Assembly (NCBI GenBank): GCA_002398565.1
Contig: DGZP01000113.1
Span: 27,380-39,482, forward strand
From: Proteiniphilum sp. UBA4977
GTDB taxonomy: Bacteria > Bacteroidota > Bacteroidia > Bacteroidales > Dysgonomonadaceae
Direction of reading: 5' to 3'
Length of the DNA: 12,103 nt
Shown: piece after piece, positions 6,525-12,103 of the stretch
Layout of the letters: every line of letters begins with the position of its first letter
How positions within the stretch are numbered: the first letter of the stretch is position 1
Notes under the pieces: model-generated
Told to the model about the DNA's origin: nothing
The model's database searches: none
Seen by the model: only the letters and a program-made list of their open reading frames with translations
Program-made: the position numbers and the translations under genes

Positions 6525-6631
6525 TCAACCGATAAGCCGCACAGGGAAGAATAATTGAAAATTCTTCGCGATCGTGTGAGAGATTTTATTTTTTTTGCGT
6601 CTCATGTATAGAAAGCGTTTGAAACTGATAT

Positions 6632-7453
6632 ATGCAACAGAACAGAAACGACATCGATGAATCTATCCGCTTTGTGGCACAGCACTACCGTCAAGGGGTG
6701 TTCGATACTGCAAAAGGGTGGAAAAGGCTGACACATTCACTTCAGGAATTCAGGAGGGTGCAATATCTCTCACTTGTGACACGCGTGGCAGCTGTTGCCC
6801 TGTTACTGATAGTCACCGGAATCGGTATCTGGATATCGGTAAACCGCCCGAGTCAGCTTCTGGCTGAATCCGACAACACCATATTCAGTCTGCCCGATCA
6901 CACCGAAGTAGTGATGCAGGAAGGGGCAGAGCTGACCTACGACCGTCACTTCGGGAATCGTTACCGTCATGTCTCCATGCACGGCAATATTCGTTTCAGT
7001 GTGACGCACGATGAGACCATGCCATTTATCGTTTTTACACCCACAGCCAAGATCACGGTGTTAGGGACAGTGTTCAATGTGTCGGAGAACGATGAAGGAA
7101 CGGAACTATCGGTTATTTCGGGGAAAGTCCTCTTCACACCCGAGTCACCCGCTGTACAGATTCTTTGTACAAAAGGTATGCGTGTACACTACCGGGAGAA
7201 AGGAAAAGAGATCAACGTATTCTCCGACGACACATCCATCTTCTATAGCGCCGAGCGAAATGAGCTCTCAATCAATAACGCCACCCTCGAACAGTTGCTC
7301 ATGCTGTTATCACAATACTACAACGTACAAATGAAAGCACCTGAAGAAGAGTTGCCGTTGCGTCTGACCAGTACTTTTTCAGGGAAAAGCATCATTGAGA
7401 TCCTGAACATCATAAATATAACGTTAGATTCCCATATACAAATCGTGAATTAA
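6632..7453 (+). CDS. FecR-family anti-sigma factor with DUF4974-type C-terminus
   Basis: This 273-residue inner-membrane regulator should hold the adjacent sigma factor inactive and release it when the receptor's STN domain signals from the periplasm. The N-terminal about 48 residues are cytoplasmic and include a short helical region with the Trp30-Lys motif usual for sigma binding. One membrane helix spans about 50-70. The periplasmic FecR domain runs from about 83 to 172, with LPDHTEVVMQEGAELTY (87-103), GTVFNVSENDEGTELSVISGKV (145-166) and the typical beta-rich pattern. The last about 60 residues (NNATLEQLLMLLSQYYNV, then LTSTFSGKSIIEILNII) match the STN-like fold annotated as DUF4974 in Bacteroidetes FecR proteins. 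The ATG at 6632 has no clear Shine-Dalgarno site. The receptor gene starts 15 bp downstream, so they probably share a transcript. Confidence 0.92.
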   Translation: MQQNRNDIDESIRFVAQHYRQGVFDTAKGWKRLTHSLQEFRRVQYLSLVTRVAAVALLLIVTGIGIWISVNRPSQLLAESDNTIFSLPDHTEVVMQEGAELTYDRHFGNRYRHVSMHGNIRFSVTHDETMPFIVFTPTAKITVLGTVFNVSENDEGTELSVISGKVLFTPESPAVQILCTKGMRVHYREKGKEINVFSDDTSIFYSAERNELSINNATLEQLLMLLSQYYNVQMKAPEEELPLRLTSTFSGKSIIEILNIINITLDSHIQIVN

Positions 7454-7468
7454 CTTTATTCTTTTTTA

Positions 7469-10195
7469 ATGGAACGCTACATCCTCTTTTTTCTGCTGTT
7501 CATTTGCCTCCACACGGGAGCATCCGAACAGCAAAAAATCACCATCCGCGCAGAACGGAAATCGATCACCGAACTGATCAGACAGATTGAATCCCAAACC
7601 GATTATCGCTTTTCATACAATCCTGATTTGCTGAAAAAACTTCCACCCATATCGATACGAGTAGAGGATGAAACCATTGAGAACGTGCTGGGAGCTTTAT
7701 TTGATAAGACCGATATACAGTTTATCATTCGTGATAAGTTCATCATCCTGAAAAAACGGCAGAAAGAAATCACCATCAGTGGTTTTATCCATGACCGTGA
7801 ATCACATGAGACCCTTATATCCGCCAACATCATTGATCTTGTTTCCGGACAGGGTGCCGTCAGCAACAATTTCGGGTTTTACAGCCTCACCCTTCCACCA
7901 GGGAGTTTAACCCTCCGCCCCAGCTACGTGGGATATGCCACCGAACACCATCCTTTTATCGTAACACAGGACACCGTGATCCATTTTTATCTGCGTCCCT
8001 CTTCGTCACTGAAGGAGGTCGTGGTGGAGGGGGACTTGCGAAACCCGATACAACATGCAGAAACAGGGAAGATCAGTTTTAATGCCGGAACACTGAATGC
8101 TGTTCCGGCATTAATGGGTGAACACGACGTGATTAAGGTCCTGCAGCAACTGCCCGGTGTGGCAGTGGGTAGCGATGCCATGGCAGGGTTATATGTACGT
8201 GGCGGCAATGCCGATGAAAACCTCTACCTTGTGGATGGAAATCCGCTCTACCATGTGCACCATCTGCTGGGGCTGTTTTCCACCTTCAATCCCGAGGCGG
8301 TGAAAACGATGGATTTTTACAAGGGTAGCTTTCCGGCGCGGTATGGCGGGCGGCTCTCATCTGTAGTTGATTTGCGGATGAACGACGGAGATATGAAACA
8401 GATGTCCGGAACCGCTTCCATCGGGCTCATCTCCTCTCGCCTGAACCTGCAGGGACCCATAGTCAAGGATAAAACATCATTCTCTGTCTCGCTCCGCCGT
8501 ACCTATCTCGACCTACTTGTGCGGCCGGCACTCTACTTCATGAACCGGCAAAACAAAAAAGACGATCCGGAAAACCACGATAAAATTGACTTTGCCTATT
8601 ATTTTTATGATTTCAACGCGAAGATCAATCACAAGTTTTCAGACAAGAGCCGTCTCTATCTGAGCTTGTACAACGGCAAAGACAAACTGTTCTTCAACAA
8701 CGAATCAAGATACGGAGGTACGAACCAGTATGGCGGAACAACGGGAGAAGCCGAAGCCTATCCGGTTACCAACCACAGCACCGAAACGGCAAACATGGAT
8801 ATCGGCTGGGGAACGGGTATGGTATCGCTGAATTGGGCTTATGCCGTGAACAGCAAGCTGTTCTCCAGTGCCACACTGATATATAACCGCTTCAGTTCTG
8901 ATATTTCATTTTATTCGGAAAACGAGGATTTTTATACAACTACCAATCCTGTGACGGATACAAAAGAGCTCGTGAAAACCTCCCAATTTTTTAATCCTGT
9001 ATACCGGTCGGGCATCGAAGACTTGGGTTACCGCCTCGATTTTGATTATGCATACGACAACAATCACCTGATCCGCTTTGGCACAGCCCTCCTGCAACAC
9101 AACTTCCGCCCCGAGGAGAGTCGAATCTACAGGAGAGAGACTGATGGGGAAAGAAAAAAAAACGACACCATCACCTATGCCGATGAACGAATCAGGGTGA
9201 AAGAGCTCTCTCTCTACGCCGAAGACGAAATGGCCTTCGGCAAGCGACTGAAGGTGAATGCCGGCATGCATCTCTCCGGCTTCTTCGTGCAGGGAAAATC
9301 CTACCTGAGCGCACAACCCCGTCTCTCGGCACGCTATCTCCTGTGGGACGATCTCTCGATGAAAGCCTCCTACGGCAGGATGAGTCAGTACGTGCACCTG
9401 TTGCAGAGCAGCTACCTCAATTCTCCCAACGATTTATGGGTGCCGATCACCAAAAATGTGAAGCCACTCTCCTCCTATCAGTTCTCGGCGGGGCTCTATG
9501 GCAGATACCATGGTTTTGATCTGTCGGCAGAGACCTACTACAAGAAATCGTCCAACCAGGTGGAGTATAAAGACGGGGCCAGCATCCTTACAGGCAATAG
9601 CAGATGGGAGGATCGTGTTGCACAGGGGATTGGCACATCATACGGCGTGGAGCTGATGGCAAAAAAGAACATCGGCAACAGTTCGGGATGGATCGGATAC
9701 ACGCTCTCATGGGCTGACCGGCGGTTCCCCGGGGGAGAGATCAATCAGGGAAAGAGCTATCCGGCGAAACAGGACAACCGGCACAAGATCAATGCCGTTT
9801 TCATGCACAAGTTCAACCGCAAATTCGATCTTAATCTTTCCTGGATCTATGCCACAGGTAACTGGACTACCCTGCCGGAGGAGGAGTATATCAACATGCA
9901 TGGCGTGAAGGAGCCTTATATTGAGCGACGGAACAATTACAAGATGCCCAACTATCAACGACTCGACTTAAGTTTCAATTACTACCGCCACAAGAAGAGC
10001 GGCAGGACGGGTATCTGGAATATCAGCATCTATAACACCTATGCCCACCACAACTCCTTTCTGATACTACCTTCAGAGAAATTCGCTCCCAATCCGGACA
10101 CGGTAGACGGATATCCGCAAAAGAGTATTCCGGCATACCAGAGTTACTGTCTCTTCCCCATCATTCCCTCCTTCTCCTATACTTATAAATTCTAA
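7469..10195 (+). CDS. TonB-dependent outer-membrane receptor with STN signalling domain
   Basis: This 908-residue outer-membrane transducer should import a ligand using TonB/ExbBD energy and signal through FecR. Domains in order are: signal peptide (about 1-19); STN domain (about 22-95, with ITIRAERKSITELIRQIESQT); carboxypeptidase-regulatory-like beta-sandwich (about 101-180); a TonB-box-like segment KEVVVEG (182-188); plug (about 196-305) with LYVRGGNADENLYLVDG (241-257) and ARYGGRLSSVVDLR (290-303); and a beta-barrel ending in the aromatic SYTYKF. The overall length is normal for this receptor type. It is not a classical SusC, since no SusD follows and the DUF4249 lipoprotein gene starts 4 bp after the stop codon. 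The ligand could be an iron chelate, a peptide, a glycan or another compound; nothing in the sequence decides this. The STN domain and upstream FecI/FecR pair make regulation by ligand likely. Confidence 0.95.
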   Translation: MERYILFFLLFICLHTGASEQQKITIRAERKSITELIRQIESQTDYRFSYNPDLLKKLPPISIRVEDETIENVLGALFDKTDIQFIIRDKFIILKKRQKEITISGFIHDRESHETLISANIIDLVSGQGAVSNNFGFYSLTLPPGSLTLRPSYVGYATEHHPFIVTQDTVIHFYLRPSSSLKEVVVEGDLRNPIQHAETGKISFNAGTLNAVPALMGEHDVIKVLQQLPGVAVGSDAMAGLYVRGGNADENLYLVDGNPLYHVHHLLGLFSTFNPEAVKTMDFYKGSFPARYGGRLSSVVDLRMNDGDMKQMSGTASIGLISSRLNLQGPIVKDKTSFSVSLRRTYLDLLVRPALYFMNRQNKKDDPENHDKIDFAYYFYDFNAKINHKFSDKSRLYLSLYNGKDKLFFNNESRYGGTNQYGGTTGEAEAYPVTNHSTETANMDIGWGTGMVSLNWAYAVNSKLFSSATLIYNRFSSDISFYSENEDFYTTTNPVTDTKELVKTSQFFNPVYRSGIEDLGYRLDFDYAYDNNHLIRFGTALLQHNFRPEESRIYRRETDGERKKNDTITYADERIRVKELSLYAEDEMAFGKRLKVNAGMHLSGFFVQGKSYLSAQPRLSARYLLWDDLSMKASYGRMSQYVHLLQSSYLNSPNDLWVPITKNVKPLSSYQFSAGLYGRYHGFDLSAETYYKKSSNQVEYKDGASILTGNSRWEDRVAQGIGTSYGVELMAKKNIGNSSGWIGYTLSWADRRFPGGEINQGKSYPAKQDNRHKINAVFMHKFNRKFDLNLSWIYATGNWTTLPEEEYINMHGVKEPYIERRNNYKMPNYQRLDLSFNYYRHKKSGRTGIWNISIYNTYAHHNSFLILPSEKFAPNPDTVDGYPQKSIPAYQSYCLFPIIPSFSYTYKF

Positions 10196-10199
10196 AAAA

Positions 10200-11396
10200 A
10201 TGAAGCGTCCACAATACATACTGCAAACAATACTGCTGATGACTTTGCCGCTCCTTTTTGCCGCCTGTGAGAAAGAGATCAGACTGGATATGGATGGCTA
10301 CAAGCCCAGGATTGTGATGAACGGTATCATCTCTCCCGATTCACTCATCGAGATAAGGGTCAGCAAAAGTTTTCTCTATACCGACACGTTTACCGAAAAG
10401 AGTCGCCTGGGTAATGCTACCCTCACATTGTACATCAACGGCGAAGAACGGGAGAAAATGGTGAAGATCGGCACCGAGAGCAATACAAACCAAGACCGTC
10501 TCGGGTTTCAGTATACCGCATTGATGACCCTTTTCCGTTCAACCGTGCGTCCCAAGACAGGAGACCGGATCCGTATCGAGGCCTCAGCAGAAGGGTTCAA
10601 TACCGCCTGGGCGGAAACCACCATACCATTGCCGCCACAGATCAACCGGATCGACACAGCCACCTTCTTCACGGCACAAAGAATCATGGAAGAGATCAAC
10701 AACGAATATTATCCCGGTTATGGAGTAGGCACCCTCTACCCTGACAGCATCCGTGCAGAGGAACTATACCGCAATCTGCGCATAAGGGCGTCAATCACCA
10801 CTCCACCTTCCAAACTGTCTCAATATTTCATGTTAAGACTGCGAAGCTGCAACGACCGGATACCAGACCACCCGGATATGAACGGATACTTTCTCGGTTT
10901 GTATACAAATGATGATCCCATTTTTAAGGAGAGCTACCGAAGTAGCCTCCTCGAGGATCTCTTAACGGAGGGTCCATCCTACGAAGGAGTAAAATATTTC
11001 GACTCGGCAATATTTTCAGACAAGCTGTTCCGAAACAACAGCTACACGCTCGATTTCTCGATTACCGACTATTATCCGATCCTCACTACCTACGAGAAGA
11101 CCGGGGAGACAACGGAATGGGGGTATCCCGTCTACATACCGGTAAAAACGGAAGTGCTCAATCCGCCTCTCGAAGTGCAGTTCACGCTTATTTCTCCTGA
11201 ATTGTACCCCTATTACCGAAAAGGAAGATATGACCCACACAGCGACGAAGAGTCGTTCAGACAGATCTCCGAGCCGGAGATGACCTACGGCAACGTGCAC
11301 AACGGCATCGGCGTTGTAGGGGCAGTATCTACCGCGACGGCGCATATTCATCTGCCCCCATTTTCAGGAGGTGGTAACAGGGTACCCAGGAGATAA
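10200..11396 (+). CDS. DUF4249 lipoprotein, probable surface partner of the TonB receptor
   Basis: The 398-residue protein begins with a lipoprotein signal peptide; the lipobox LFAAC places the lipidated Cys at 23. The mature start CEKEIRLDMDG (23-33) is acidic after the Cys, which could favour surface export. Family features that I recognise are YKPRIVMNGIISPDSLIEIRVSKSF (34-58), a transthyretin-like beta region with WAETTIPLPP, and a C-terminal NVHNGIGVVGAVS segment, where other members have a glycine-rich 'GGxGIFGA' ending. DUF4249 genes commonly follow TonB-dependent receptor genes in Bacteroidetes, so a SusD-like role of capturing substrate or capping the receptor is plausible, but biochemical function is unknown. 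It starts 4 bp after the receptor stop codon in an A-rich context without Shine-Dalgarno. It is the last gene of the cassette. Confidence 0.88.
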   Translation: MKRPQYILQTILLMTLPLLFAACEKEIRLDMDGYKPRIVMNGIISPDSLIEIRVSKSFLYTDTFTEKSRLGNATLTLYINGEEREKMVKIGTESNTNQDRLGFQYTALMTLFRSTVRPKTGDRIRIEASAEGFNTAWAETTIPLPPQINRIDTATFFTAQRIMEEINNEYYPGYGVGTLYPDSIRAEELYRNLRIRASITTPPSKLSQYFMLRLRSCNDRIPDHPDMNGYFLGLYTNDDPIFKESYRSSLLEDLLTEGPSYEGVKYFDSAIFSDKLFRNNSYTLDFSITDYYPILTTYEKTGETTEWGYPVYIPVKTEVLNPPLEVQFTLISPELYPYYRKGRYDPHSDEESFRQISEPEMTYGNVHNGIGVVGAVSTATAHIHLPPFSGGGNRVPRR

Positions 11397-11452
11397 CCGG
11401 TTGCAGATACGAACAGCCATGGCAAAAAGATGCCAACACTTGGGGAAACGAC

Positions 11453-12103
11453 TTATAAAAAGAAGATTGAAGCTCCGGCAATACTGATTACCGCCCCCAT
11501 CACCTGACGGGCGGTGATCTTTTCTTTAAACATGATGGCAGAGGGAACGATAATGAAAATGGGCGTCAGTGCCATCAGGGCCGAGGCGATGCCTGTCTCG
11601 GTATGCTGCACGGCGAAGAGCGACAAGGCTACACCGACGAAAGGGCCGAATACAGCACCCACGGTAATCCCCTTCATCCCTTCCTTGTCGCCGGCAGCCA
11701 GGAAGACCCGCTTCCACCTGCGCATAAAGGTGACCAGCAGGGCAAAAGCAACAAACCCGAAGATGGCTCGTATCTGCGTGGCCGCCACTGCATCGTAATC
11801 GCCCATCCCCTTTTTACTGAGAATAAGGCCAACCGCCTGTCCGAGGGCACCACCCAATGCATAGAGAAATCCCCGTAGCGGCACATTCAGTTTTAATCTT
11901 TTTCCAGCCACCACAATCATGATGCCCGCCACACTTACCACGATACCCAGTATGCTCTTGGGCGACAGGATCTCCTGCAGAAAAAACCAGCCGATGACGG
12001 CAGTGATCATGGGGGCGAGGCTCATCACCAGTTGAGAGGTACGGGATCCGATAATAAGATAGGATCTGAACAAAAACAGATCCCCCAGGAAAAAGCCAAC
12101 GAT
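11453..12103 (-). CDS. EamA/DMT-family transporter, C-terminal part (5' end outside window)
   Basis: The reading frame is open to the window edge and gives 216 residues; about 60-90 N-terminal residues of a usual near-300-residue protein lie beyond 12103. A TTG at 12073 could be taken as a start, but the frame continues upstream with IVGFFLGDLF, so it is internal. The inner-membrane drug/metabolite-type transporter has two EamA repeats. The first ends with SRTSQLVMSLAPMITAVIG, an EILSPKSILG turn and GIVVSVAGIMIVV. The second contains ALGGALGQAVGLILSKKG, HTETGIASALMALTPIF and FKEKITARQVMGAVISIAG. The substrate is not predictable. It converges on the receptor operon with a 56-bp gap, and its last 16 codons before the SIFFL end are copied at 5831-5878. 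Confidence 0.92.
   Translation of the reverse strand: MVGFFLGDLFLFRSYLIIGSRTSQLVMSLAPMITAVIGWFFLQEILSPKSILGIVVSVAGIMIVVAGKRLKLNVPLRGFLYALGGALGQAVGLILSKKGMGDYDAVAATQIRAIFGFVAFALLVTFMRRWKRVFLAAGDKEGMKGITVGAVFGPFVGVALSLFAVQHTETGIASALMALTPIFIIVPSAIMFKEKITARQVMGAVISIAGASIFFL
11471..11518. repeat. Right direct repeat (intact eamA tail) flanking the fecI-DUF4249 cassette
   Basis: This is the counterpart of 5831-5878 in the same orientation, 43 of 48 bases identical, located in the last codons of the intact transporter gene. The distance between copies is about 5.6 kb. Confidence 0.9.
11487..11527 (+). terminator. Candidate rho-independent terminator of the receptor operon, antisense within eamA
   Basis: ATTACCGCCC (11487-11496) pairs with GGGCGGTGAT (11509-11518), 9 Watson-Crick pairs plus one U-G in plus-strand RNA. 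The T-rich run cttttcttt follows immediately (11519-11527). It lies about 90 bp after the DUF4249 stop, inside the convergent eamA coding region. A smaller TGGCA/TGCCA hairpin (11420-11435) lies in the gap but lacks a T-run. Confidence 0.5.

Noticed and set aside
8906..9397. A 163-codon minus-strand open frame
   Set aside because: It is antisense to the beta-barrel of the TonB receptor and has no recognisable features.
10200..11396. Truncation of the DUF4249 protein by the rearrangement near its end
   Set aside because: The C-terminus reaches the expected glycine-rich NGIGVVGAVS segment and the stop codon lies before the repeat, so the gene appears complete.
7469..11396. A SusC/SusD polysaccharide utilization locus
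   Set aside because: The lipoprotein is DUF4249-like, not SusD-like. The receptor carries an STN domain and is paired with FecI/FecR, and no carbohydrate-active enzyme is present.
5831..11518. Transposon or insertion sequence bounded by target-site duplications
   Set aside because: The flanking repeats are far too long and too diverged (43/48) for a target duplication, lie in a coding frame, and enclose no transposase or integrase.
11453..12073. Complete transporter gene starting at a TTG at 12073
   Set aside because: The frame stays open to the window edge with a hydrophobic, family-like sequence, and the resulting protein would lack part of the first EamA repeat. The real start is outside the window.

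Overview
The window looks like a chromosomal segment of a Bacteroidales bacterium, with mid-range GC. The signs are: promoters of the Bacteroidetes type (TAnnTTTG), weak or absent Shine-Dalgarno sites, a PorW/SprE-like lipoprotein, a FecI/FecR pair with a DUF4974-type C-terminus, a TonB-dependent receptor with STN and carboxypeptidase-regulatory-like domains, and a DUF4249 lipoprotein. The family Dysgonomonadaceae is a reasonable guess, but the genus cannot be fixed from sequence alone.

Region 1 (about 93-4661) is a compact plus-strand housekeeping operon: aroA (shikimate pathway), a small membrane-anchored protein with a Cys-Cys/His/Cys cluster, a lone ABC-3 family metal-ion permease, a PorW/SprE-like lipoprotein, and rdgB (removal of ITP/XTP). 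Gaps are 17, 10 and 52 bp, followed by a 4-bp ATGA overlap, so co-transcription from the promoter before aroA is likely.

Region 2 (about 4706-5805) is a single Gfo/Idh/MocA oxidoreductase of the YdgJ/IolW (scyllo-inositol dehydrogenase-like) type, with its own promoter.

Region 3 (about 5929-11396) is a surface-signalling and uptake cassette: an ECF sigma factor (FecI type), a FecR anti-sigma factor, a TonB-dependent receptor carrying the STN signalling domain, and a DUF4249 lipoprotein that is probably the receptor's surface partner. The expected circuit is ligand binding at the receptor, STN contact with FecR, release of the sigma factor, and transcription of the receptor genes. The ligand is unknown.

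Region 4 (11453-12103, minus strand) is the C-terminal two thirds of an EamA/DMT-family transporter that runs off the window.

The most notable structure is that the region 3 cassette is bracketed by two direct copies of the eamA 3' end. One is intact, inside the real gene (11471-11518). The other is a decayed remnant between the oxidoreductase and the sigma factor (5831-5878). They match at 43 of 48 bases, and all five differences fall at third codon positions, so both copies diverged while coding. The cassette therefore appears to have entered by recombination at, or by replacement of, a second eamA-like gene. The duplicated piece also contains an inverted repeat that may serve as a terminator. 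No RNA genes, CRISPR arrays, transposases or integrases were seen, and there is no gene-free stretch above 300 bp.
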